Shown: positions 17,507-25,477 of the stretch, one piece after another | Layout: each line of letters begins with the position of its first letter | Numbering within the stretch: the first letter of the stretch is position 1 | Source of the DNA: JAHEJX01 sp041605955 | GTDB taxonomy: Bacteria; Actinomycetota; Acidimicrobiia; Spongiisociales; UBA5794 | Assembly: GCA_041605955.1 (NCBI GenBank) | Contig: JBFIXI010000025.1 | Coordinates: forward strand, 1-51,169 | Length of the DNA: 51,169 nucleotides | Direction: 5' to 3' | Position numbers and translations under genes: made by a program | The notes under the pieces: generated by a model | What the model saw: only the letters and a program-made list of their open reading frames with translations | Databases searched by the model: none | What the model was told of the DNA's origin: nothing

Positions 17507-18247
17507 TCATCCAGCCACGAGACGGGGAACGACCACAGTGTCTTCCGCTTTCCACTCCGCCCGGAAGTTGTAGCGATCGCCGCGTACGAGCGTGAGCCGC
17601 CATTCGAGCGGCCTTCCACCGGCAAACGTGCGCCGCTCGATCTCCAGCGCCGGCTCGCCGGCGGCGAGGTCCAGGTAGGCGGCATGGCGGACATCCGGAA
17701 TCGTCGGCTTGATGCGCTCCTGGCCCTCCTCCGGATAGAGCCCGCAGTGGTTCTTGAGCTCGATGTAGAGGGCGGTGTGCGTGAAATTGGCTTCACTGAG
17801 CGGGCGCACCAAATCGGCCGGGAGCCACACCCGGTCGTGCGCTAGGGGTGCGCCGTCGGCCAGGCGGATTCGCTCCAGGTAGAAGATCTCGGCATCGGCC
17901 GCCAGCCCGAGGATCGCGGCAGCCAGTCTGTTGTGCTGTGTCTCTTGGGCCTGGACTATCGAGTCCTGGCTGGCGCCGGCCGCCTCGATGCTCTCGAACA
18001 GGGAGTAGATGGTGCCCAGGGGCAGTTCGAACGGACCGCCTTCCACGCGCGACCCCCTACCAGGATGGCGGGTCACCCGCCCGGCGTCCTGGAGCGACCG
18101 TACCGCCTCGCGAACGGTGTGGCGGCTCACCCCGTACGTCTCCGTCAGCTCGCGATCGGTGGGGAACTTCGAGTCGAACTCGTCGGACTCGAGGCGGCGC
18201 ACTAGATCGTTGAGCACGGTCCGCCACAGCGGAGTCGGTCGGCTCAC
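17507..18247 (-). CDS. HutC-subfamily GntR regulator (wHTH + UTRA)
   Basis: The 246-residue protein has a GntR winged helix at residues about 8-75 (FPTDRELTETYGVSRHTVRE, then LQDAGRVTRHPGRGSRV). A UTRA ligand-sensing domain follows from about 90 to the end, with IFYLERIRLADGAPLAHDRV and EPALEIERRTFAGGRPLEW. The GTG start 18247 has GAGGA upstream. HutC-type regulators usually bind palindromes of GT-N-AC type. The palindrome at 18333-18344 lies 86 bases upstream of this gene and between it and the divergent dioxygenase gene; a near-identical one precedes the Fe-S/Mo operon. Repression relieved by a sulfur metabolite is the simplest model, but the ligand is unknown. Confidence 0.88.
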   Translation of the reverse strand: MSRPTPLWRTVLNDLVRRLESDEFDSKFPTDRELTETYGVSRHTVREAVRSLQDAGRVTRHPGRGSRVEGGPFELPLGTIYSLFESIEAAGASQDSIVQAQETQHNRLAAAILGLAADAEIFYLERIRLADGAPLAHDRVWLPADLVRPLSEANFTHTALYIELKNHCGLYPEEGQERIKPTIPDVRHAAYLDLAAGEPALEIERRTFAGGRPLEWRLTLVRGDRYNFRAEWKAEDTVVVPRLVAG

Positions 18248-18307
18248 CTGCTCATCCTCTGACTCCTCGCAGCGCCATCACCGTCGGTGGGGAAAAAGGA
18301 AAACCAC

Positions 18308-18345
18308 TTGCGTGCAGCCTAAATGGTCCGTATTGTCCGGACAAA
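18308..18345 (+). promoter_or_regulatory. Promoter and palindromic operator of the dioxygenase gene
   Basis: TTGCGT (18308-18313) and TATTGT (18331-18336) are 17 bases apart and form a plausible promoter for the gene at 18390. The perfect palindrome TTGTCCGGACAA (18333-18344) overlaps the -10. With its flanks (ATTGTCCGGACAAA) it differs in one base from the 14-bp site at 13647-13660. Confidence 0.7.
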
Positions 18346-18389
18346 TCCCCCAACCCGTATCTCGGTTCAGCGGCAGGAGAGGTCAACCC

Positions 18390-19736
18390 ATGGAAGTCAT
18401 CGGGATCCGCACCGCCAGTCTCGGCGACGCCACGTACATCGTTGCTGTCGGCAACCACGCCATCGTCGTGGACCCACAACGCGACCTGGGACGCTTTCTC
18501 GAGATCCTCGAGGAGCGCAACCTGACGCTGAGCCACGTGCTCGAGACCCACATGCACAACGACTACATATCGGGTGGGCGCGATCTGGCAACCAGGCTCG
18601 GGGCGGATCTCGTGCTGCCCGCCGCCAGCGGAGCCGCCTTCCCGTTCGTTCCCGCCTTCCATCGGGAGGAGATCGCAGGTCCCGAGGGGAGCCTCATTCG
18701 TCCGCTGCATACGCCGGGCCACACCCCGGGCCACACGAGCTACGTGATCGGTGTAGACGGCGCCGAGCCGCTCGCCGCCTTCACCGGGGGATCGCTCCTG
18801 GTTGGCGCCGCCGGTCGCTCCGACCTGCTCGGGGAGCAATACGCCCGCCAGCTCGCCATCTTGCAGTTCGGCTCGCTGCAGCGCCTGGCAGAGCTACCCG
18901 ACGACACCGGGGTTTATCCGACCCACGGGGAGGGCTCCTTCTGCACCGCCTCGGGAGCCGGGCGCACTACCTCTACCATCGGGCTGGAGAAAGCGGAGAA
19001 TCCGCTCTACACGTTTACCGATCCCGAAGCCTTTGCCGACAACCAGTTGGCGGGTCTGGTGCCCTACCCGACCTACTACCGGTACATGGGCGGAATCAAC
19101 CGCAACGGCCCCACCGCCCTCGAGGCGACAACCCTTCCCGAGCTCGACCCGGCCGCCTTGGCCGCCCACATCGAAGCCGGAGGCTCGGTGCTCGATGGGC
19201 GGGGCCGGTACGACTTCGCCGCCGGGCATGTTCCCGGCTCGATCGGGATCGAGCTCGGCGACTCTTTTGCGCCCTGGGCGGGTTGGCTCCTCGACTTCGA
19301 TGCCCCGATCGCGCTGGTTCTGGATCCGAGCCAGGATGCCGAGATGGCGGCCGTCGAGCTGGGACGTATTGGTCTGGACAACGTCGTTGGGGTGATGCGC
19401 GGTGTCGCCGCATGGAGTGAAGCCGGCCACGAGCTGGCTCGCTATGAAGCGGTGTCGATCACCGATCTGTCCATGGCGCTGGCCGAGGAGGGTTCTCCTC
19501 AGATCCTCGATGTGCGGGATCCCATCGAATGGGACGCCGGGCACATCGACGGCTCAGTGCACCGTTACGTTCCGGACATCGCCGCAGGCATCCCAGAGTC
19601 GATCGATCGCACCCGGCCGGTCTGGGTCGTGTGCCGCACGGGCAATCGCGCATCGATCGCCGCCGGAATCCTCGAGAACCTCGGGCTCGACATCCTCGTA
19701 GTAGCCAAAGGTGGGGTTCCGGACCTGGTGAGTTGA
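18390..19736 (+). CDS. MBL-fold / rhodanese fusion, persulfide dioxygenase-like
   Basis: The 448-residue protein has an N-terminal metallo-beta-lactamase domain whose metal motif is THMHNDY (H54, H56, D58), followed by the HTPGHTPGHTSY loop (H107, H111, H115). The ETHE1/Blh-type MBL-rhodanese proteins use one mononuclear iron to oxidise a thiol persulfide to sulfite and free thiol. Two rhodanese modules follow. The first (about 255-350) has lost its active-site Cys. The second (about 355-448) keeps CRTGNRAS with C415. ATG 18390 is supported by CAGGAGAGG. The long open frame upstream crosses the promoter and is not used. It leads a probable operon with the split YeeE/YedE genes and supplies sulfite to the same pool as Xsc. 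Confidence 0.88.
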   Translation: MEVIGIRTASLGDATYIVAVGNHAIVVDPQRDLGRFLEILEERNLTLSHVLETHMHNDYISGGRDLATRLGADLVLPAASGAAFPFVPAFHREEIAGPEGSLIRPLHTPGHTPGHTSYVIGVDGAEPLAAFTGGSLLVGAAGRSDLLGEQYARQLAILQFGSLQRLAELPDDTGVYPTHGEGSFCTASGAGRTTSTIGLEKAENPLYTFTDPEAFADNQLAGLVPYPTYYRYMGGINRNGPTALEATTLPELDPAALAAHIEAGGSVLDGRGRYDFAAGHVPGSIGIELGDSFAPWAGWLLDFDAPIALVLDPSQDAEMAAVELGRIGLDNVVGVMRGVAAWSEAGHELARYEAVSITDLSMALAEEGSPQILDVRDPIEWDAGHIDGSVHRYVPDIAAGIPESIDRTRPVWVVCRTGNRASIAAGILENLGLDILVVAKGGVPDLVS

Positions 19737-19863
19737 CCAGTCGTGGGCGCTCGATGGCATCGGCTCACGACGTTGGCCACCGGCGGCGGCAGGCTTTCAT
19801 CTATGTTGCTAGAGAGAACCAGCGAGACCGACGGGTGATCGTGTATCCAAGGGAGATGGATCT

Positions 19864-20358
19864 ATGACCGACGCGCTAACCGGTCCCTGGAGTCCATGGA
19901 TTTCTGGGATCCTCATCGGGCTGATGGTGCCGGCGCTCTACCTGGTGGTAGGTAGACGGTTCGGCATCTCGTCGAGCCTGCGCCATATCGGGGCCATGTG
20001 CGCCCCGTCGGCGAAGTCGGAGTACATCAGGCTTCACAACTGGCGAGCCCACCAGTGGAACCTCGTACTCGTGGTCGGAGTGATCGTCGGCGCGTTCGTG
20101 GCCGCCCAGTTCATCACGTCAGATCCACTGCCGATCTTGCCGGATGAGGCGAACAGCGTCGGCGGGGTGCTGCGGCTCGGCTTCGGTGGAGCCCTCGTCG
20201 GTTTCGGCACCCGCTACGCCGGAGGTTGCACTTCGGGCCACACGATCAGCGGCATCTCCAACCTCAACTTGCCGAGTGTGGTGGCCACGGCAGCCTTCTT
20301 CGCCGGAGGCCTCATTGCCACTTGGGGCCTATCGTTCTTGATCTTCTCTGGGAGCTGA
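19864..20358 (+). CDS. YeeE/YedE-family sulfur transporter, first half
   Basis: The 164-residue membrane protein has about four helices and the family motif GGCTSGHTISG (C122), plus a second Cys at C46. It corresponds to the N-terminal half of full-length YeeE/TsuA-type thiosulfate transporters, in which conserved cysteines relay the thiosulfate ion. GGGAGATGGATCT precedes ATG 19864. The stop is one base from the start of the second half-gene. Split pairs of this kind are also known as PmpA/PmpB-like proteins. Thiosulfate or another sulfur anion is the likely substrate. Confidence 0.87.
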   Translation: MTDALTGPWSPWISGILIGLMVPALYLVVGRRFGISSSLRHIGAMCAPSAKSEYIRLHNWRAHQWNLVLVVGVIVGAFVAAQFITSDPLPILPDEANSVGGVLRLGFGGALVGFGTRYAGGCTSGHTISGISNLNLPSVVATAAFFAGGLIATWGLSFLIFSGS

Positions 20359-20359
20359 C

Positions 20360-20818
20360 ATGCAGATTCTCGAGAAGAGCCCATTTCCCGGACCGAAGAT
20401 GCAGCCCTGGCAGTACGGCGCCGCGTTCAGCTTTGGCGTGATCTTCGGGATCACGCTGTACAAGTCCGAGGTGATCCGTTGGGAGCGGATCAATGCCATG
20501 TTCCGCTTCGAGGAGCTGCACATGTACATCATCATTGCCGTGGCGATTGCCGTGGGCATTCCCTCGATGTGGCTGATCAAGCGGCTCGAGATGAAGACGG
20601 TCACCGGCGAAGAGGTTCCGATCAAGGATCCCCCGTTTCAGCGCGGCGTCATCTACGGCGGCCTGACGTTCGGTGTCGGCTGGGCGATCACGGCGGCTTG
20701 CCCAGGCCCGATCTACGCCCAGATCGGATCGGGAGAGCTGGCCGCGATTGCGACCTTGGTAGGGGCCGTGGGCGGGATGTTCATGTATGCCATCCTGCAG
20801 CGCCGGCTGCCTCACTGA
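20360..20818 (+). CDS. YeeE/YedE-family sulfur transporter, second half
   Basis: The 152-residue partner has about four helices. The motif ITAACPGPIYAQIGSGE (C114) is equivalent to the second conserved Cys region of full-length YeeE proteins. The ATG lies one base after the stop of the first half and has GGGAG upstream, so both halves are made together and probably form one channel. With the upstream dioxygenase gene, it forms a logical import-and-oxidise unit for sulfane sulfur. Confidence 0.87.
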   Translation: MQILEKSPFPGPKMQPWQYGAAFSFGVIFGITLYKSEVIRWERINAMFRFEELHMYIIIAVAIAVGIPSMWLIKRLEMKTVTGEEVPIKDPPFQRGVIYGGLTFGVGWAITAACPGPIYAQIGSGELAAIATLVGAVGGMFMYAILQRRLPH

Positions 20819-20837
20819 CCGGCGCCCGCGCCACCCG

Positions 20838-20990
20838 TCATGCCTGCTTGCCGGTTACCCACTTGCCGTGGTGGCCGCAGCTACAGGTGTAATGGAGTTC
20901 GATGCCATGTCGAGTGTTCTCGATACGATCGATATCCGACAGGCCCAGCAGCACTCTGGAGCCGTGGTGGGGGCAGTTGACTGCGAACAT
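20838..20990 (-). CDS. Small zinc-ribbon-like protein, 50 residues
   Basis: A short minus-strand gene starts at ATG 20990 behind an excellent AGGAG (GTGAGGAGATC) and ends at TGA 20838. The protein begins MFAVNCPHHGSRVLLGLSDI and ends with YTCSCGHHGKWVTGKQA. The C-P-H-H and C-x-C-x2-H pattern suggests a compact zinc ribbon. Similar 50-70-residue proteins of this pattern occur in Actinobacteria, but I know of no assigned function. It converges on the yeeE pair with 19 bases between stops. Confidence 0.72.
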   Translation of the reverse strand: MFAVNCPHHGSRVLLGLSDIDRIENTRHGIELHYTCSCGHHGKWVTGKQA

Positions 20991-21384
20991 GATCTCCTCA
21001 CTTGTGGGATCGCCGCTTACCTTCCTGAAGGAGCGAGGGGGCTCGTAATAGGCATAAAACTATTAACCCCTTACAGAGTAGCTCATCGTCACCGATAGCT
21101 CAAGGTTCGATCCGGAATGCGGTAAGGGTGTCGCGGCTGCGGAGCCGATGAGACTTGCTGCGCGTATGGCAGCGACGACATGATCGCGGTGCACGGCACT
21201 TTGCTGCCGGCAGGCCGATCTGCGGCGGGATGAAAGCAGGTTCAGGCCCTTCCCGTTTCGACCGACTGCTAGACACATGAACAGCCGGTCGGTGGACGCG
21301 AGCAACGACACCAGCTGGGTTACCCTCCAAGGCGCTGCCAGCTGCAGTCTGGATGATGTGAGTGATCGAGTCGGACAGCCGTGA
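20991..21384. other. Intergenic region, no supported gene
   Basis: These 394 bases lie between the divergent zinc-ribbon gene and the membrane protein gene. The stretch near 21045-21070 is AT-rich and probably holds the promoter of the 50-residue protein. A GGTTCGATCC at 21104-21113 recalls a tRNA T-arm, but no flanking stems support it. A 113-codon minus-strand frame here lacks recognisable features. Confidence 0.45.
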
Positions 21385-21466
21385 GGTGACCCCGCCGGGG
21401 TCACCCCGCATCATCGCAACCGGTGAATCGGGCGAACTCGCCGACCCCGCCCCTCGGGGTGACGCC
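21385..21466 (+). promoter_or_regulatory. Strong hairpin and possible ribosome-site hairpin upstream of the membrane protein
   Basis: GGTGACCCC (21385-21393) and GGGGTCACC (21397-21405) form a perfect 9-bp stem with a 3-base loop. A second potential stem (ACCCC at 21444-21448, GGGGT at 21456-21460) includes the GGGGTG that would serve ATG 21467. The element could be an operator or a translational control hairpin. Confidence 0.4.
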
Positions 21467-22978
21467 ATGTCACGCGCCGGTCGCATCGCCGCGTTGGTCC
21501 TGCTCGTTGCGGTCGGGTCACTGCCCTTCCTGCTCAACGTCGGGGCTGATCCCGATCTGTGGTGGCAGGTGCGCACCGGGGAGCGCATCATCGATGAAGG
21601 AAGCGTCCCCCGGGTCGATGATTGGTCGTTCACTGCCGCAGGCGAGGAGTGGACCAACCACGAGTGGCTCACCGGGGTGATCTTTGCAACGGCGTTCGAC
21701 CTCGGTGGCTCCACCGGCCTCCTCGTCGTGCGCGGCCTGCTGTTCGTGGCGATGGTCACCGGCCTGGTGCTCGCCTACTCCCGGAGGGTGAAGCATCCGT
21801 TGTTGGTCTTGTTGCTCCTCCTGGTGACGGTCCCGATCCTGGGGACGTTCATCAACGTTCGCGCCCACTCGTTCTCCTACACGCTCGTCGTGTGGGTGAT
21901 CGTGGCTCTCGACCGGATCCGCGATGGGCATTGGCGCTGGTTGGCGGCGCTGCCGGCACTCCTGGCATTCTGGGCAAACGTGCACGGTGGCTTCGTTCTC
22001 GGCCTGGCGCTCGTCGGCTCGTCGCTCTTTCTGATGTTGATCGGCTGGGATGGCATCGCGGCCCGGCCGGTAGGCCGGGAGCGGCGGCTCATAGTGGCGA
22101 CCGGCCTGGCCACGTTGGCGGCGACGCTGCTCAACCCGTTTGGTCCCTGGTTGTACGTGTACGTGGCCGACGAGCTGTCGGCACAACACGTGCAGGTGTC
22201 GGAGTGGCAGCCGATCACCGGGGATCAGCTCCCCTACTTCTGGATCTATCTGATCGTGCCGCTCGTCCTGTGGCTGCTGGCCCGGAGGTGGCGCCACATA
22301 GGGCTCGTAGCGATGCTGCTGGTCACGGCGTACAGCACCTACCAAGCAGCCCGGTTCTTCGTGTTGATGGGCGTATTCGGCTCGATCGTCGCCGTGGGCG
22401 CTGGTGGTGAGCTGGTGCGACGCGGCCGGGCCTCGGGTCGCCTCCACCGCTACGAACGCCTGCTCGAACCCCGGCTTGCCCTGGGCAGCCTGGTGGTGCT
22501 CACGGTTGCGTTGGCGATCCCGTTCCTCGGCGGAGCGGTGCGCGGGCAAGCGGGCGTGACGGTGGACAGATCGTTGTATCCGGTGGAGGCGACAGCGTGG
22601 CTGGCGGACCAAGAAGTGGGCCCCAATCTGGCGCTGGCGCTGCACTACGGCGGGTACGCCATCTGGCACCTCGGCCCCGAGACCAAGGTGGCGGTCGACG
22701 GGCGCAACGTCACGATGTACGACAGCAAGTGGATCGACGGCTACCTACTGGCTCTCGAGGAGGGGCGGGCTCTCGAGGTGCTCGATGAGTCGGAGGTCGA
22801 CGCCTGGATGTTGCCCGCCGACTCGGCGCAGATCGCCCCGCTCGAAGCTACCGGGCGTTGGTCGGTCGCCTACCGCGACGAGGTAGCGGTCGTCGTGCTG
22901 CCGGGCCGGGTCGCTACCCCGGTAATCGGCCCCAGTGCACCTCGCGACATGCGCTTCCCCGGGCCCACCGGCTCTTGA
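21467..22978 (+). CDS. Multispan membrane protein, GT-C-like, function unknown
   Basis: The roughly 503-residue protein has about ten membrane helices up to about residue 390, then a soluble C-terminal domain. The first extracytoplasmic loop has the recurrent pattern DPDLWWQVRTGERI...DDWSFTAAGEEWTNHEWL, and the next helices include NVRAHSFSYTL and FWANVHGGFVLGL. This pattern is frequent in large bacterial membrane proteins that resemble GT-C glycosyltransferases (acidic and aromatic first loop). I cannot name a donor or product. The C-terminal part (YGGYAIWHLGPETKVAVDGR) is typical of the same proteins. ATG 21467 follows GGGGTG; an in-frame GTG at 21362 would add 35 residues across the hairpin. 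Confidence 0.7.
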   Translation: MSRAGRIAALVLLVAVGSLPFLLNVGADPDLWWQVRTGERIIDEGSVPRVDDWSFTAAGEEWTNHEWLTGVIFATAFDLGGSTGLLVVRGLLFVAMVTGLVLAYSRRVKHPLLVLLLLLVTVPILGTFINVRAHSFSYTLVVWVIVALDRIRDGHWRWLAALPALLAFWANVHGGFVLGLALVGSSLFLMLIGWDGIAARPVGRERRLIVATGLATLAATLLNPFGPWLYVYVADELSAQHVQVSEWQPITGDQLPYFWIYLIVPLVLWLLARRWRHIGLVAMLLVTAYSTYQAARFFVLMGVFGSIVAVGAGGELVRRGRASGRLHRYERLLEPRLALGSLVVLTVALAIPFLGGAVRGQAGVTVDRSLYPVEATAWLADQEVGPNLALALHYGGYAIWHLGPETKVAVDGRNVTMYDSKWIDGYLLALEEGRALEVLDESEVDAWMLPADSAQIAPLEATGRWSVAYRDEVAVVVLPGRVATPVIGPSAPRDMRFPGPTGS

Positions 22979-23002
22979 GGTTGGGCCCGGTGTCCGATGG
23001 CC

Positions 23003-25477
23003 TCACATCCTGACGCGCTCGTTCTTCGGGTCGTAGAAAGAACGCAGCGAGTGGCCTGCCGCGATCCGGACGTTGGCGATCTCGATTTCGTACGAGCCGG
23101 CCTCGAGCCAATCGGCCGTAACCCCGTCCGGGCAGGTGAGGTAACCCATGGCAATACAGCCGCCGAGGGTGTGGCCGTACATGGCGGACGAGGTGCGCCC
23201 GACGATCGCCCCGTTGCGATAGATCGGCTCATCGTGATAGGCGATCGCGTTGGGGTCCTCCAATTTGAACTGGACCAGTCGCTTGGAGCGGGGCTGCTCT
23301 CTTTGGGCTTGCAGCGCTGCCCGGCCGTGAAACCCGCCCGACTTGTCCCAGGCGATCGTGAAGCCGAGCCCGGCCTCGAGGGGAGTGTCCTCATCGGTGA
23401 TGTCGTGGCCCCAGTGCCGATAGCCCGCCTCGATTCGTAGCGAGTTCATGGCGTGATAGCCGGCGGGTCGGATTCCCCAGGCCTCCCCGGATGCCATTAC
23501 CGCATCGAAGAGCTCCCCGGCGCGGTCCCTGGCAACGTACAGTTCCCATCCCAGCTCTCCCACGTAGCTGATGCGCAGCGCCCGCACCGGTATGTCGGCC
23601 ACGGTGAGCTCTCGCGACCAGCCGAACGGGAAGGCGTCGTTGTCGAGCGGAGCATCCGTCAGTTGGCTCAGCAACGAGCGCGAGTCGGGGCCCATGACTC
23701 CGAGCGTCGGCAGCTCGGCGGTGAGGTCGGAGAGCTTGCAGTCGTGGCCGCGGGCGGCGCGGCGCAACGTGTGCCAATCCCGGCTGGTCACCGCGGCCCC
23801 GGTCACTACCAGGAATTCCCACTCGCCGACTCGGGTCACGGTCAGGTCGGCCTCGATCCCGCCTCGATCGTTGAGCCACTGGGTGTAGACCACCTTGCCC
23901 ACCGGGACATCGACATCGGCGCTGCCGAGCCGGTTGAGCACCGCCAGTGCATCCGGGCCGGCCAGCCAAAACTTGGCGAAGGACGATTGGTCGAAGACGC
24001 CGATGCGCTGACGCACCGCCCGGCACTCCTCGGCGGACGCCGGATACCAATTCTGCTTGCCATACGAGTAGCGGTACTCCCGCTCCATGCCGGGGAGAGC
24101 GAACCAATTGGGCCGTTCCCAGCCGGCCACCTCGCCGAACACGGCGCGGTGCGTGTCGAGCCGGCTGTGGAGTACCGAGCGGCGGATGTCGCGGGCGCTT
24201 TCGTACTGGCGGAAGGGCCAGTGCATGGCATACAGCAGCCCGAGGCTCTCTGAGATGCGCTCCTCGAGGAATGACCGCTCGCCCTGGAAGGGGAACGTGC
24301 GGCGAATATCGACCGCCGCCAAGTCGGATGGCGGATAACCGTCGACAACCCAGTCGGCGAGGACCCAGCCGGCACCGCCGGCCGATTGAATTCCCACCGA
24401 GTTGAAGCCGGCGGCGACGTATAACCGGTCGACCTCAGGCGTCTCGCCGAGGTAATAGACGCCGTCCGGAGTGAAAGCTTCCGGCCCGTTGAAGAAGAGC
24501 TGGATGCCAACCTCGCCCAGGATGGGGACCCGGTGGATCGAGCGCTCGAAGATCGGCCCGACATGGTCCCAGTCCTCGGGCAGCGTGCCGAACGAGAAGT
24601 TGCGGGGGATGCCGTCGAGCTTCCAGACCTTGGCCCGGGGCTCGAAGAAGCCGGCCATGATCTTGCCGGTCTCCTCTTTGAAGTACGTGTAATTCGTGGG
24701 GTCGCGCATCACCGGCGTGTCCGCCGACAGGCCGGGTATCGGCTCGGTAACCAGGTAGAAGTGCTCACATGCCTGCAGCGGCACGTTGACTCCCGCGGTG
24801 GCGGCCAGCTGGCGGGTCCAGATGCCGGTGGCCAGAACGACCGCATCGCAGGCCACGTAGCCCTGCTCCGTCTCGACTCCGACGACCCGCTCGTTCTCCA
24901 CGCGGAGTCGCTCGACCGCCACGCCCTCGAGGATGCGGGCGCCGCGGTCCCGGGCCCCCTTGGCCAGCGCCATAGTCGTGTCGACCGGAGAGGTTTGGCC
25001 ATCGCGCGGGATGTAGACCGCCCCGACCAGGTCCTCCACGTACATGTGGGGCCAGTACTGCTGAGCCTGCTGCGGAGTGATCACCTCCATCTCGACATCG
25101 ACGGTCTTGGCCATCGACATGCCGCGCAGGATCTCCTCCCAGCGCTCGGGGTCGGAGGCCACCGAGATCGAGCCCGGCGTGCGGTACCCGGTGGCCTGGC
25201 CCGTCTCGTCTTCCAGCTCCTCGAACAATCGGGCCGAATACGTGGCCAGCTTGGTGAGGCTGTGCGAGGCCTTGAGCTGGCTGACCAGTCCCGCCGCGTG
25301 CCAGGTGGTGCCCCCAGTGAGGGTGCCTTGCTCGATGAGGAGCACGTCGCGGACCCCGCGGCGGGTGAGGTGGTAGGCGATCGAGCAGCCGACGATCCCC
25401 CCGCCCACCACCACCACTTCGGCGCGGTCGGGGAGCGGGGCGCCGGTGAACTGGGCCTGCGGTGTGGCGCCCGTCAA
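23003..25477 (-). CDS. Dimethylglycine/sarcosine dehydrogenase-like FAD-GcvT protein
   Basis: The 824-residue two-part flavoprotein starts with an FAD fold (VVVVGGGIVGCSIAYHL; GGGIVG at 25-30) and GGTTWHAAGL. H60 there matches the His that carries covalent FAD in dimethylglycine dehydrogenase. After the oxidase domain comes a GcvT-like folate-binding half from about 430 to the end (FDQSSFAKFWLAGPDALAVL, GELGWELYV, RIEAGYRHWGHDI). Such enzymes oxidatively N-demethylate secondary or tertiary amines and pass the one-carbon unit to tetrahydrofolate. The start overlaps the xsc stop by four bases, so it is translationally coupled to taurine catabolism. Besides dimethylglycine or sarcosine, N-methyltaurine is therefore a reasonable candidate substrate (inference). 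Confidence 0.85.
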   Translation of the reverse strand: MTGATPQAQFTGAPLPDRAEVVVVGGGIVGCSIAYHLTRRGVRDVLLIEQGTLTGGTTWHAAGLVSQLKASHSLTKLATYSARLFEELEDETGQATGYRTPGSISVASDPERWEEILRGMSMAKTVDVEMEVITPQQAQQYWPHMYVEDLVGAVYIPRDGQTSPVDTTMALAKGARDRGARILEGVAVERLRVENERVVGVETEQGYVACDAVVLATGIWTRQLAATAGVNVPLQACEHFYLVTEPIPGLSADTPVMRDPTNYTYFKEETGKIMAGFFEPRAKVWKLDGIPRNFSFGTLPEDWDHVGPIFERSIHRVPILGEVGIQLFFNGPEAFTPDGVYYLGETPEVDRLYVAAGFNSVGIQSAGGAGWVLADWVVDGYPPSDLAAVDIRRTFPFQGERSFLEERISESLGLLYAMHWPFRQYESARDIRRSVLHSRLDTHRAVFGEVAGWERPNWFALPGMEREYRYSYGKQNWYPASAEECRAVRQRIGVFDQSSFAKFWLAGPDALAVLNRLGSADVDVPVGKVVYTQWLNDRGGIEADLTVTRVGEWEFLVVTGAAVTSRDWHTLRRAARGHDCKLSDLTAELPTLGVMGPDSRSLLSQLTDAPLDNDAFPFGWSRELTVADIPVRALRISYVGELGWELYVARDRAGELFDAVMASGEAWGIRPAGYHAMNSLRIEAGYRHWGHDITDEDTPLEAGLGFTIAWDKSGGFHGRAALQAQREQPRSKRLVQFKLEDPNAIAYHDEPIYRNGAIVGRTSSAMYGHTLGGCIAMGYLTCPDGVTADWLEAGSYEIEIANVRIAAGHSLRSFYDPKNERVRM

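Noticed and set aside
18009..18389. 127-residue N-terminal extension of the dioxygenase
   Set aside because: It would cross the gntR gene and the promoter/operator; ATG 18390 has a good ribosome site and starts the MBL domain.
21104..21113. GGTTCGATCC resembling a tRNA T-arm
   Set aside because: The flanking bases do not form a T-stem and no acceptor or anticodon stem is present.
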